A stretch of DNA of 64,000 nucleotides from Hoplostethus atlanticus (GCA_034670405.1 JAXDDX010000070.1:2473501-2537500); one strand, 5' to 3'. Positions 11,640-22,717 are shown, numbered from the stretch's first letter. Made by a program: numbers and translations. The notes: a model not told the origin generated them from the letters alone.

Positions 11640-12120
11640 ACATTTGATTTGTATTTCAGTAATCAGGGAGCTCCCTATTTAAGCCCTGCCAGAGCTCCCA
11701 GTAAATAAAGACGAAGCGAGTAGGCAAGCAAACCCAAGCTCTGGTATGATAAGGAACGTATGAAGAGTGGAAACTGTGTTGGATTGGACTGATTATTCTG
11801 TGTTTGACCTGTGCATTATAGACTGGATTCTGACTGAGTGAATGCCCCCGGAAACTGACCTGCCGAGGAGTGACTCGATGACTGACTGGATCACGGACAA
11901 ATGGAGTTGTAAGCTGGACAATTGCCCTCCTTTCCCTCCATCTTTCACTCCCTGCCCTTTGTGTGTTTCCCTAGGTTGAGTGTTTCTTCGATGCCTACAC
12001 TTAACCCAGAAGAGCCTCAGTTTCCCTTCAGCCTCACTCCTTTTCCCACGTTCCTTATAAAATACTTTGCTTTTCAACTTGAAACCAGGACTTAGAGTCT
12101 TTTTCCTCACTTAATGTGCC
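11640..12120. other. Unclassified repeat-like sequence with promoter-like motifs
   Basis: The stretch starts with CTATTTAAG (TATA-like, near 11675) and AATAAAG (near 11705), followed by GGACTGATTATTCTGTGTTTGACC and later short GACTGA-rich sequence. This resembles non-coding ends of fish retroelements, but I could not place terminal repeats or a coding body. Confidence 0.3.
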
Positions 12121-12494
12121 ACAGTATCTATATTTGTGAGGTCAGTGCCGCATGCAGCATGTGAATTTTTGTATGAAAGATGAATTTGAACGATAGTAGG
12201 AGCAGGGGTAGCCTGTCTTTATATTCTGTTCAAGATGTATCAGTGCACAATGAAAAATGAATTTCCCTGCATGCAAAACATGTATTATTTCATTGAAAAA
12301 CATGTAAGGGGTGTGTGCGCACACATGCATATATCAGGCCAGGTTTCCTGGAAGATTGGTCCCCAGAGTATTTGCTTGAAAAAAAATGTGGCCCCTAGTT
12401 AAATCTATATGACCCCTGAAGCAGTTCATTCTCTCTTAAACAATTTTATGTACACAGTCTTGAACTCTTGCATTTTTATTAATGAAAAAAAAAT

Positions 12495-12495
12495 A

Positions 12496-12530
<35 letters not shown>

Positions 12531-12540
12531 TATATATGTG
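12495..12540. repeat. (TA)n microsatellite
   Basis: An alternating TA run of about 25 bp starts near 12495 and is followed by interrupted ATATAC units. A second AT-only stretch lies at 12798-12843. Confidence 0.85.
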
Positions 12541-12622
12541 GATGGTATGTCATATATAATGTACACATTTCTGCTATTTTTATTGAAAAAAATAGTGTGC
12601 AAAAGTGTGTACTTATAAGGTA

Positions 12623-12661
12623 GTCTAGAATGAGGTGAATAAATATCACCTCATTCTAGAC
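12623..12661. repeat. Hairpin with 16-bp perfect arms
   Basis: Arms at 12623-12638 and 12646-12661 are exact reverse complements, around a 7-base AT-only loop. No T-run or gene end adjoins it that would suggest a terminator. Origin unknown. Confidence 0.85.
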
Positions 12662-12854
12662 AGTTCCAGCTTCCAGCCCAAGCATTCAGAAAAATACAGG
12701 AGAGGAAGCCTTTTCGTCAAATTAAATCACAATATTTTAAAGTGTTGTTCACTAAAACAAGCTGCAAAGCTTTGGCCTCAACTGAAAGACAATTTTATAA
12801 TATAACATAATATATATATTATATATATAATATATAATATATTTCATAATTAAC

Positions 12855-12960
12855 AAAAATAACTCACCTTATCTAGTTCTTCTCTCTTCTATTGTTAAGT
12901 GCCTTGGGTACCTTGAAAGGCACTCTAAAAATGAAAGTTATTATTATTATTATTATAATA
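12855..12960 (+). mobile_element. L2-type LINE 3' tail
   Basis: TTATCTAGTTCTTCTCTCTT...GTTAAGTGCCTTGGGTACC and a terminal (ATT)n run match the reverse complement of the L2-type tail at 49615-49720. Only the last 100 bp or so of the element remain; no coding part is seen upstream. Confidence 0.75.
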
Positions 12961-14140
12961 CAAATACAAGATACAAAAGCGATCACAAAAAGAGCAAATT
13001 AACAATGGCACACCTGCTTGTCAGCAGTATTTTTTAATACAGTGCACATTTCAGACCATTAATACAAAGTTATTATTTTATTATATTATGTGTAATGATG
13101 AATGATAAATTGCTATGCAAATATGTTTTCTAAATGTGATTCTCACTATGTTGATTTTCTCCAATTTCCTCTTTTGCTGCATTTGAAACACAGGAGTGAC
13201 ACTCCCTGTCGTTCCCTGCTTGGCGGAATGTGACTGTAAAAATTCATTTGAATGGAAGAGAAATTCTCCTTTGGGGAGAATAGTGATTCTATTCTACAAT
13301 ACCAAATCCCCTATGCCTATTAAAATATTTGGACGTACCCTTAGGGGGAGGATTCTCCAATATTTGCCTATCATCTATATAACAAAATTACATTATTTTC
13401 CAGAGTAATGTAGATAATTCTATAATTTATTTCCCTTTATGTGGCTATTTGGGATTTTTCTTATCAACATAGCCAATAGTTGTGGAGTGCATTAAAGATT
13501 CATAATAACACAGATTGTGTTAAAATAAATTAAGGTTTTGTTGTCATTGGATTTAAGTTACAGTTTAATAGTGTAAGCAACGTATCTGGGATTAGGTTAT
13601 GGTGTGTGTTATTCAACTTCTGTTTTTATGTAGTGTATGCATAACAGTGTCTACTGCACCTTCTTTGTTCATTTTCTTTACATTTTCAATAACTAGCACC
13701 ATCAACAAACAAAAATCCAGGCTACTACAAACAGAACTACACGTTATTAGAATATACAGTTGCAATATCAACAACAAGCAACAAAAACAGATAAATTGAA
13801 AAAACTGTAGGAGTACGAAACCTTTTACTGGGTAAAGGTTAGAAGGGTTATCATCTCAGTACAGAAAGTACAGATACACATAGAAAGTGTACGCCAGAAG
13901 TACAGCCATGGTTCTATGCAGGGTAACTGCACAAGGTCAAGGTTACAAGAGTAATCAGAGGAGAGTGGAACATGTGCACCTGAAACATTAATGGCACACA
14001 TGTGTATTTGCACACTGACCAGAGAGTGTACGCACACATACATCAGTCTCTATACATTGATAGTGGGTGATACGCAGCCTGGCTATTATTTATCTTTACT
14101 ACTCATGAAGTGCACAGCCATGTATCACACCCCTCCCCCC
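12961..14140. other. No gene seen
   Basis: AT-rich sequence with only short random open frames. No terminal repeats or RNA features were recognised. Confidence 0.4.
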
Positions 14141-14144
14141 TATG

Positions 14145-14345
14145 CAATACTGGCAAGAGATTTTCACCCACTCCTCCTTACAGAACTTGACCAACTCAGT
14201 GAGGTTAGAGGGTCTCGCATGAACAGGTCCTGCCAAAGCATCTCAATTGGATTTAGGTCAGCATTTAGGCTTGGCCAATTCAAAACGCCTAACTGCTTTG
14301 TCCTGAGCCATTGGTAGATTTGCTTGAATGCTTAGGATCGTTGTC
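14145..14345 (-). pseudogene. Tc1-like transposase C-terminal remnant
   Basis: Reading the minus strand, 14232-14262 gives DLNPIEMLWQDL, the segment around the third catalytic acidic residue of Tc1-like transposases. It is followed by HARPSNLTELVKFCKEEW near 14160-14215, a typical Tc1 C-terminus. Upstream parts are not visible and the fragment is only about 200 bp. It is a different Tc1 subfamily from the 2.4-3.0 kb copy. Confidence 0.8.
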
Positions 14346-16990
14346 GAACAGCCATTTCACAATGAGTTTTTAACTGTCTGAATAAATTGTATTTTTTCTG
14401 TCTTGTCTTCATTCACTTGAAGCAGTTTTTCTTAATCTATTGTTATAAGATCTGGTAGTTGGTTGCTTTGGTTCAAAGCTTAAAATTCTTTATATTGAGA
14501 TTTTCTGAAATGTCTAAATGTCTAAAATGAGTGCGGAATTTACTTCCAGAGGGATTCCCAGAAAAAGGTTCATTTTAACATGCCTATTAACAAATGACAA
14601 ATGCCAAAACACTATCTTTGTAAGATGACAAAAAAAAGACATGGCCACAATGACTTAGACTAGTCTTAAACATTTCATAATTTATATATTGATCTCCTAT
14701 TTAATTTTGTGCAATCAATCATTTCGTAGAGTAGGTGTCCCTTTATTTCAAACGTGGAATGAAACTCCAAATTCAAATACTAATCTCTTGGTGTGGTTGC
14801 ATGAGTTCACAGCATTCTATTAGAAACTCCAGGGAGATGATTTAGCTCGTTACCAACATAATTCTAATTAGCACATCTGTTTGGCCAACCGAATCCTCTC
14901 ATCCTCTTCTCCACTGATCCATATGAAGGGATTATCTTGTCCCTCTCCTCACTAGGTCTCTCGTCTTAACCAAAGCCATTAGTACAGTGTCTTTCCCAAT
15001 TGCATTAACGCCAAACCAATATAGTAGCATATTGGCAACAGGCCTTAACCTGAGATTGACTGAATCCCTCTGTGTTTCATTGTGTGTGTGCTTGTGAATG
15101 CTTGAGTTTGTGCAAGGAGCTGTGTGTTCAGCTGACCACCCCCCAAAGAACTGAAGTCAATGCTAGCCATCAGTAACTGATCACAATAATCACAACAGCA
15201 ATTAAGTCCCTCTCTCTTCGCCCACCTCTACCTCTACTCTTTCCTGTTTTTTTCAGGCCCATTGCAAAGATAGAAATTGCCTGATTCACAGAAAATTTGG
15301 TATCAATCGGACCTACGGTTTAGGAGATGTCTAAAATGTGTTTTTCAAAAAATTAAAAATGGCGGAGAATCTAGTCTAACACCTTTAAGAACAAAGACCA
15401 AGAATTATTGACATGACACGTTCCATTACATTTTGGGTAGGATGTTATGGATGACAGCTAAGAGTGAGAACAAAAGAGGTGGTTTGGCTGCACTGGTTGG
15501 TCTGCCTTTTTTGTGCCTTGTAAACAGAGTTTATAGCCCTAATACATTTTATCTGTTAGTTAATACCTTTGGATATAGTGATTTGGCAATTATGGCATTA
15601 AGTCACCACCATTATCTAACTAATAGTGAGCTTCTGAGATTCCTGATAGTTCATTCATTAATGCATTAATTGATATTGATTCATGTATTGGTCAATGTAT
15701 TCATTTGCGTACCCTTATTATAAAGTGTAAACTGTGTGCTACTGGTCTAATGTCAAACTGATCCCTACACACCACGCTGATCGTCACACTGAGCTGAAGA
15801 ATGAAAACACACACTATACTGTGAATCATGGAGAACACCATTGTCGATGTCTCAGAGAAGGTGCTTTGATGTGCACATGTATGCAATCTATTGCATCAAT
15901 GGCATTTGGCAGGCTGACAATAGCATGGAAATCTGGAAAGATGAATATCGTGGTGCCAGCTCGATCCCATCCACCACATTTGGGAGTGTGCGGCTGATGG
16001 TTGGCTGTAATATGTTGTCCTGCTCAGTTGTGGTTCCAGGATGTTGCTCAGAGCTAGGAGAATTTCCCTAGGTAGTCTAAAGTGCATGAAGAGCCATGCA
16101 TCGCTCTCAGATGTTTGCAGTCCCTAAAGACATGTGCTTTCCTCAAAGCTGCTCCAATAACAGCAAATTATCGGATTTGGCTGCATGCTCATGGGGCTTC
16201 ATATCATAATTAATCACTTTGATCAATCAGCTAAGAGTGTTTCCAGTTGAATAGAACTCCCAATATGGCTATGAATTTGTTCCTATAGCTTTGTCAATAT
16301 GTTTATCAGCAGCATATTTAGGCTTACATATGCATTGATACACATTTTGTTGTTAATATTCTGAGCTCACATGGTGTCCTAATACAATGCTACATAGCTC
16401 CCTCTGACATCTGCAAGGAGGAGGACAAGGCATGTTTTTTCCTTTTTACTTGAAGGTTGCATCAGACATTTTGTTGTAAAAATGCAAAATATGAACAAAA
16501 GTACATGTATTACGCACTGTTCAATACATTTATAATACCAAATTCCAAAAAGTACACTGACATAAATCATGACTACAGTACAAGGTTATCAAATAACACA
16601 TTTGTTTAGCTACTTGCTAACAAGACTACTATAACGTTAGCTTAACAAACTAATTCATTCAGTAATATAAAAAAATATTTCACCACCTTATTCACAAATT
16701 AACTTCTAAGTGGCCATAGAGAGAAATACAAATTAACCCTATAGACCCCATAACGGCCTTTTAAAAAAATGTCAGTGATATAACAGCTGGGAAAATTAGG
16801 AGAAAAGGTTAAAAAGGTTCCCGGTACCAGATACAGTCGGGGGTCAGCTAGCCAGTATTTGGTTTGGTAAATACTGGCAAACCCATTTGTTTCCACTAGC
16901 ACTGCTACAAAATGCTAAGAAGCTTCCAGTGGACATTTTCAGTAACCATAGTGCATATTTAAAAATGCTTTGCAACTCTTTGACAATAAC
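14346..16990. other. No gene seen; mostly unassigned
   Basis: No protein motifs are visible. Near 15260-15380 lies a segment (GAAATTGCCTGATTCACAG... to AAAATGGCGGA) that looks like a dispersed fish repeat, but its ends could not be set. The remainder is AT-rich with random short frames. Confidence 0.4.
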
Positions 16991-16994
16991 TTTA

Positions 16995-18179
16995 TGTGAC
17001 CGGCCTCGGCCAGTCACAGGAAGCTAAATGTGCTACAGACAACGCCACCTAGGGCCTTCCACCCTAAGACATAGTATAGATAAGCCCAATAATGCCAGAG
17101 GGTTCCCCTTAAACACAAGTAAGCTTGTAAAAGAGGACAGAAACAAATTTCAACCTTTAACAAGTTTATTTATCCTTTTCTTTACACCGTTACTACTCAA
17201 GTCTTAAAAGACAATCATTTATTCATGACATTTAAAAGAGACTAAGGATGGTAGGAGTGAGCCTGACTAATAACAGTTGCCGCCTACACTACTATTGATA
17301 CCTACCCTGGAATGGGTGGTAGAGTCATAACAAGGAGATCAACACCACTGGAGGAGCCCCATCCCACGCCGCGAAGCCACACCACACTTATTAAGGTGCC
17401 TAAGGCACATACACCCAAGAAGCAAGCAATCGAATTATACACCACACCAAGGCAACGTCGACACTCAGTGCGGGGGAAGGGTGCGACTCACCAGAATCCA
17501 GGCATCGACCCCCAGGAACATCACCACCACCCACTCCAGAGAAACCCCCGGGAAAGGGGAGGACAAACAGTATTAGCAAGGGGCTGGGAGGTCAGGAACA
17601 CCACAACAAAAATGGGCAAACAAACAAAAACAACAAAACAGCAGGTACCATGAACAGTAAAAGGACAGGGTAAGCTAAAACAGTGGACCACACTAATACG
17701 GCATCGGTGAATAGGCAAAGCAGCAGTGGCAAGTGGTTTTCTCTGTTTGTCCAGCAGCCATGCCTGGAGCCAAGGAAAACACGTTATAGGCACATACAAA
17801 GCTCCCAAAATCCATAAAAACAGACAACCCATGAAGGACCAAAATGTTTGTTAGAAACACAAAACCACTCTGATGATAGGTCAAGAACAGTCGTCTAATA
17901 CAGGAGGGCCAATATACCTTCAGCAACCCAACTCTGCTACAAACAGTAAAAGTTTAAACCACAGAATCTTAAAAAGGACAGCAAGGTTTGGAAACTCAAA
18001 ACCTACCTCGAACGAAGCTCCCAAGCACACCATACAGCCACCCAGGGTACCAGAGCCTAGCCGCTATTTATAGCACCCCAGAACAAAGGAGTCAAGAAGT
18101 GCCTGGGCAGAGTCTAGGTAGTCAGGTATGGTGGCTCTAGAGGGACAAACCAAATGATTATGTCCCCCACCCGGTTACA
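16995..18179 (-). mobile_element. Solo-LTR-like element
   Basis: The stretch starts TGTGACCGG (16995) and ends CCGGTTACA (18179), giving TG...CA ends with near-inverse 9-bp tips. The flanks TTTA and TTCA could be a 4-bp duplication with one mismatch. On the minus strand a TATAAATA box lies at 18065-18072 near the start of the element, and AATAAA lies at 17165-17170 toward its end, the order expected for a promoter-to-polyadenylation LTR. No coding body adjoins, so a solo LTR is the simplest reading. A pair of open frames (17312-17653 plus, 17521-17832 minus) have no recognisable motif. Confidence 0.55.
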
Positions 18180-18373
18180 TTCAGGAACTATCCCTAAATT
18201 TTTTTCCAAGGCTGTAGTCTGGCCAACTTTAGAACTGGACGCTGTGATGTGAATGCTGTCCATGTTAGTTCACCTCAACATGTTTTTTTCAAATTTGATG
18301 AAGTGTAATTTTAATGCAAAAAAAGTATCCTGTTCTTTAATTTCAGCATTGTCCATCCATTGCAATCTTTAAA

Positions 18374-18455
18374 AAAAAAAAAAAAAAAAAAATACTTGAG
18401 TACATTTAAAAGTAGAAACTTTTGAACCAGGACCCATACTTTAACTCAAGTAATT
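18374..18455. repeat. Poly-A run and ACTTGAGTA...ACTCAAGTA repeat
   Basis: An A-run of about 22 bases is followed by TACTTGAGTACATTT and, about 55 bp later, TTAACTCAAGTA, an inverted pair of the ACTTGAGTA motif. Similar CAAGTA-type motifs occur at 35455-35535. It sits just before the first readable part of the capsid fossil and may be an insertion that truncated it. Confidence 0.5.
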
Positions 18456-18464
18456 TTTGGGTAC

Positions 18465-18735
18465 GGTCTGCACGCGAGTATTCAGTCAACAGGGCGTCAG
18501 CTGAAAGGCCGGGGTCTAACCATTGATCTTGGTGAGGGATATACATAGGTTTTAATCTTGAGCCTGATGAGGTCTGTGGACAACACGTTACACTGATCAG
18601 AATAGGAAATGTGCAACTAGAGGCTAGGTCCAGAACAGCTCTGAACAGAACTGTCAACCTAATCTGCTATGCTGTTTATGACTCGAAATGTCTAACCGCA
18701 GTTGGGTACTATTGGATAACCAAGCCAGATCCTGT
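18465..18735 (+). pseudogene. Adintovirus/Maverick-like major capsid protein, C-terminal fossil
   Basis: Three successive plus-strand frames give a protein-like stretch: LKGRGLTIDLGEGYT near 18500-18545, then GNVQLEARSRTALNRTVNLI in the middle, then NRSWVLLDN near 18690-18725. The pattern of a GN.+LE segment, a TVN+I.YA.+D strand and a final N.S...LLD stretch resembles the C-terminus of the double-jelly-roll major capsid proteins of adintoviruses and Maverick/Polinton elements. Two frameshifts break it and the N-terminal part is missing. It lies directly upstream of an adenain-like protease fossil in the same orientation, as expected for a capsid module. Assignment rests on motif resemblance plus context. 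Confidence 0.55.
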
Positions 18736-19080
18736 AGAATTAATACCCTAGAGTTGACATCGGTTATTGAAGAATTAGCTTCTTTTATGGAGTTTGCCTG
18801 TGATCAGATTCCCTACGATATTGAAAAACTGCTATGCTATGATCAACACAGATCCGGCCCATTTACCCGAGTCGCATCGGCTGGCCATATACATTAAACC
18901 CCACGGGGGCACTTACTTGGAAATACACCCACGGCGTTCTTGGACACCATATACAGTTTTCTTAACCAGAACTGTGACAATGTGTTGTACAAGACAATCT
19001 CACGACCATAGGCGGACAACATTGTGTTTATTGAATATTCAAAAGGGTATATCCTACCAAAGTGTGTTAAAACAGTAGAG
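18736..19080 (+). pseudogene. Adenain-like cysteine protease fossil
   Basis: Plus-strand frames begin with INTLELTSVIEE near 18740. Then comes INTDPAHLPESHRLAIYI near 18850-18895, in which the His of the S-H-x-L-A-I-Y segment corresponds to the catalytic His of adenovirus-type (C5) proteases. The segment TTIGGQHCVY near 19010-19050 holds the expected catalytic Cys in the G-Q-x-C context. A frame change near 18830 and a stop right after HCVY show it is dead. About 110 codons remain, roughly half to two thirds of a usual adenain-like enzyme. The residue normally Trp after the catalytic His reads Arg. In adintoviruses and Polintons this enzyme matures the capsid. Confidence 0.7.
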
Positions 19081-19194
19081 TGATTATCTCGTCTAAGTAG
19101 TCAATGGTCTAAATTTGTTGCAACCCAATACATGTAGCCATTATGATTTTATTTGTATATGTGCTAGATTGTAATTTGTTTCAAGTCATGTTTG

Positions 19195-19250
19195 TGATGA
19201 ATAAACAGACCCAAGTCAAAATATGTTTTCACATCAGTGTGTTTATTTTT
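19195..19250. terminator. Convergent polyadenylation-like signals
   Basis: AATAAA on the plus strand (about 19199-19204) and TTTATT, i.e. AATAAA on the minus strand (about 19241-19246), lie between the plus-strand protease fossil and the minus-strand ATPase fossil. This is where two convergent transcripts would end. AT-rich sequence makes chance matches possible. Confidence 0.4.
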
Positions 19251-19421
19251 AAAAAGTGAAGATCATATTTCAACAAAGACAATACAAATTAAGTATAAAT
19301 AGTTTTGAGGGTGACAGAATTCATTCAATACAGAGAATACAAAAAAAAAAAAAAATACAAAAAAATACAAAAAAATGAACCAAATACAAAGAAATAAATC
19401 AGTCTTAACATGAGTCTAGGA

Positions 19422-19598
19422 CAGTGGTCCTCAAACCCGGGCGTACTGCAGGTTTTCTATTCTGCCAGGTATAGTTTCCATTCTGTCTAATCAGGGATCG
19501 ATGAAGACCCGGGATGCCAGGTGAATGCAGTTAACTTCCTGGTAGGAGAGAAAACCAGCAGCACTCTGGACCCCGAGGCCCGGATTTGAGGAACTCTG
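19422..19598. mobile_element. hAT-type MITE with perfect 8-bp target duplication
   Basis: The element starts CAGTGGTCCTCAAACCCGGG and ends with an imperfect inverse near 19576-19598 (CCCGGATTTGAGGAACTCTG). The flanks carry GTCTAGGA at 19414-19421 and again at 19599-19606, a perfect 8-bp duplication. At 177 bp it has no coding capacity. It inserted just downstream of the minus-strand packaging ATPase fossil. Confidence 0.9.
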
Positions 19599-19639
19599 GT
19601 CTAGGAAATCCGAATGTAGCTGTATCATGAATACTCTGC

Positions 19640-20150
19640 TTGTCATCACCCAGAGAAGTGGATGCTGATACTTTTAAATACTACAAGATAGTTGGCATTT
19701 AAGCTAATTTTCCTACTGGCTTTTCACTGAATAAATCAATTCTGCACTATGATACATATAGCTTTCTATGGTGGTATTCTATGGTGTACAAACTTTGTAA
19801 AAACATTTTGGACCTCCAAATTACCACTAGCATCATTCATCAATAATGAGCAAATTATATTTTTGTGGCGGTAGGAGAGAGTCGTCACAGAAAGATGACT
19901 GCATGCCTTCCACAAAGTTTATATCCCTTATTTTCAACAGATTGTCATACAGAGGCTGCCAGCATGAATAGATATAGACAATATTGTCAAGCTTGTCAGA
20001 AATGAGTCTTGGCATTTTCAATAACAGTCTTGACAAATAATGTCTTCCCACTATTTGACCGACCCGCCACAACCAGACTGAACAGACGCTGCAGCCGAAG
20101 ATCAAACCTCTCGGCCTCTCTAAACATAGCTCTAGTATCCATATGGTAGT
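19640..20150 (-). pseudogene. A32-type DNA packaging ATPase fossil (adintovirus/Maverick-like)
   Basis: Reading the minus strand from about 20146, a start-like Met is followed by a frame with LFSLVVAGRSNSGKT, in which GRSNSGKT is a Walker A loop (about 20050-20075). A frame change leads to a 90-codon open stretch with NIVYIYSCWQPLYDNLLKI and NLLIIDE, a Walker B motif, at 19836-19855. Further frames give EVQNVFTKFVHH near 19790-19825 and ISLNANYLVVFK near 19700. This order matches A32-like packaging ATPases of adintoviruses and Maverick/Polinton elements, which pump genome into capsids. At least three frame breaks and several stops make it a fossil. It converges on the plus-strand capsid and protease fossils. 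Confidence 0.8.
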
Positions 20151-20955
20151 GGGGCATAATCAGGAAAACCCCTACGCTTTTTGTAAACCATCGGCCATTT
20201 CACCGGATAGTCTCTCAGTAGTTATTACCTCCCCCGTAGACTGATTAGCCACAAAGTTAGCCTGTGTAATGTTTGGTGCGTGTCCACTGCAGCATTTTTA
20301 GCGTTTTGAGTCACGCCCTTAGCAGTATTTTACTGAGACTCTGTTTTGACGTGTACAATAGGAACTGCTGACATGTAATATGACCCTTCTGGTTGGAGCC
20401 ACAGATTTCATCGGTCAAATCTCCCAAATATGGACCCAATGGTATAGGTATAAGACACGCTCTTCTAATTTGTCCAAAGCTCGTACATGAGGGTGGTCAT
20501 TGCGCCTACAAACACGTTAACATCTCTAGCTTTAGAGGCCTCGATAGTTTTGTAGCACCACTGCACCAGAGCCACAGCGTCAGATTAAGCAAAACTGTCG
20601 CACATCAAATAAGTCGCTAAACATGTACTGTGCAAATTGTTCAGTCAGTTACTAGCACGGTGGTAGCTAGGTCCGTACGTAGAGAAAAGCGTCCCCACAA
20701 GCTGTTCAAATGAGCTTGTTACAGCTACTGACTGCTTTATTAACACTTTAAAAAGGTTTTCACACATTCTTTAAAGGGTATTTGACTGTTGTGGGAAATG
20801 CTATACTTTCAGTCTTTGTTGTTTCGTATCCTTTTTCGAGAGCTTTTGTACCTCGAATGACACCTAAGTGCCTGAGAGTGGTCACTCTTCACTACTGTGT
20901 TGGCATTCACACGTCTGGTTAAGCGCCTGTGTCAATCATAATGGGAACATCAGTT
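20151..20955 (-). pseudogene. Unidentified fossil gene upstream of the packaging ATPase
   Basis: Minus-strand frames keep protein-like composition for about 800 bp. A nearly open frame from about 20765 to 20490, with two stops, includes SVAVTSSFEQLVGTLFSTYG and VALVQWCYKTIEASKARDVN. Another piece near 20390-20440 reads LGDLTDEICGSNQKGHITC. It ends just upstream of the ATPase start and in the same orientation, so it is probably another gene of the same DNA-virus fossil. I do not recognise the family; a second structural or core protein is possible. Frameshifts occur near 20770 and 20480. Confidence 0.45.
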
Positions 20956-21033
20956 CAGTTCCCCACTATGAAGAGCTGAGGTGCTCCCGTGAAGGGGAGG
21001 ACTGAACGGGCAGGGAGTTGTTTTGTGCAGTCG

Positions 21034-21034
<1 letters not shown>

Positions 21035-21074
<40 letters not shown>
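21035..21074. repeat. (CA)20 microsatellite
   Basis: Forty bases of uninterrupted CA. It sits at the boundary between the DNA-virus fossil and the retrovirus-like ORFs, just where a 5' LTR would be expected but is not seen. Confidence 0.95.
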
Positions 21075-21077
<3 letters not shown>

Positions 21078-21121
21078 TGGAATAATATCACAATAGAATA
21101 AATACATAAAGTTGGTAAATA

Positions 21122-22715
21122 TTGATGGATGAGGGAGATAGTGATGAAAATGAAGTATTTTCGTTAGAACATTTTGATAGCAAAGGGGCTGCTGACACAA
21201 AAGGAATAAGAACACATTTTTGGTTGGAACGAACCTACATTGATGAGGGAGGTGTGGAGCAGTGGCAAGACGAACAATTAATCAATTTGAAACTTTGGCA
21301 GATAACAAAATTTGTAAATCTAACAAGTACAAGAAGAATTTCCTGATGTGCCGTGGAGAAGGGCAATACATGGGTGTTGGACTGTAGCGAATTTGGCTAG
21401 ATTGTTGAAGCTATTGTGCGGAGATCCTGGTGCGGCAGCAACGCTCCCTCTGAATCCAGCATTCGGAGTACCAGAAGGGTACAGGATACAGGGACGAGGC
21501 AGAGTAGCGGTGAATCCACGGCTGTGTATCTCCGTTGTCCCCAGAAGAGTTAAGTGGGAGACTGGTAAGTTTGAGGACATTACTAAAACCCCCAAGAAGA
21601 CGGGACAGAGAAATTAGAATTGAATCATACAAAAAGAAAATATAAGCCTCGTATTACTGCTGGTAAAATACTCGTACTAATAAGGACAAAAGAGTCAGAC
21701 GAAGAGCCAGAAATCCCTAGATCACTGGCAAGCAGCGCCCGACAAGGTTACATGGGGGCAAAAATGGCAAAAAGAGGTGGTGTGTCGACACCAATGGAGG
21801 TGATAATTAAACAAAATCCGGATCGTAAAAAACAGATCCAACAGTTCATGTTAGAGTGGCATGAACGGACATCAGGAAAATCCCAGTGGCCAAAAGAGGG
21901 CACCTTCAGGAGAACATGCTGCGATGAAGTGGAAGAAAACATAAAACACCACAAGGCTAAAGACAAGAGCGACAAAAGGGAAGGCAGAAGAGCCAGGGAA
22001 AGAGAAGTGTTGGGATGGTTTAGACAGGAAGGGCAAAAGAGGGCTGAAGCTAGGGACAGGAATGAAAAAATGAAAGAGCAGGAACAGCAGCCCACCGCAC
22101 CACTATGGCCGGTTAAACCACCACCACATGCCCCCAGCAAACAATCAAAGTAGGACAGTTCCCAGTATCAAGAGTGCGTGATGAGGAGGAAGAAGAATGC
22201 AAAATACAAGGCAAGCTGCAAGGGGATTTCAGGATCACACTGACCGCACCAGCAAGCGACAGGGGGAGCAACGCGAGTCAAGAGAGCATTTCCCCTGAAG
22301 AGGAGGGGGTGTATGACCAGCCACGAATTACACTGTCAAACGGCAATCCTTTCCTGGAAAGGAGGGTGGAAAGCAGCATTGAACCACCAAGAACTACAGC
22401 TGAGAGAAGTGACCGAACGAGTGATGAAGAAAGAGACGTACAACGATACATACAAAAGGCAGGACGAAGCTGGCAGTCAAACAATGTGGACAGAAATAAC
22501 TACTGTCAGAAGGAGAGTGAGGAAACACCGCTCCCGCCACGTCAGCGTTAGGAGGAGCCTGTCAGCAGAATAGCCCCGCTACACAAGCATCCCTGCCGAC
22601 TTCACACCTGCAGCCAGGTCTGATAAAAGAAACGTCCCTGTTAAAGTGTTGAACAGGGTGAGCTTTGAAGACATGGTGGAAGAGGGTGCCTACTAGCCAT
22701 CACTCAGGGAAAAGA
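21122..22715 (+). pseudogene. Endogenous retrovirus, gag-side upstream region
   Basis: Long plus-strand open stretches in changing frames precede the capsid ORF: 21122-21346, 21348-21617, 21620-22153 and 22174-22551. The first is acidic at its start (MDEGDSDENE). The third is a 177-residue, Lys/Glu/Arg-rich protein with a Pro-rich end (PPPHAPSKQ). Frame changes at about 21347, 21618 and 22154 are each only a few bases from the end of the preceding frame, so a single long frame was probably broken by small indels. Placed before capsid, this is where matrix or an upstream accessory protein would lie, but I recognise no matrix fold. It is much longer than a simple matrix domain. Confidence 0.6.
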
Positions 22716-22717
22716 GT

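Noticed and set aside
17312-17832. Overlapping open frames of 113 and 103 codons on opposite strands
   Set aside because: They lie inside an LTR-like element and show no family motif; treated as chance frames.
20920-20950. Minus-strand IMIDTGA resembling a retroviral protease active site
   Set aside because: Only about seven residues match and no protease context follows; it lies in the unidentified DNA-virus fossil, so chance is likely.
21748-22140. 130-codon minus-strand open frame rich in Ser, Leu and Cys
   Set aside because: It lies antisense to the retroviral gag-side frame and its composition is that of a complementary shadow.
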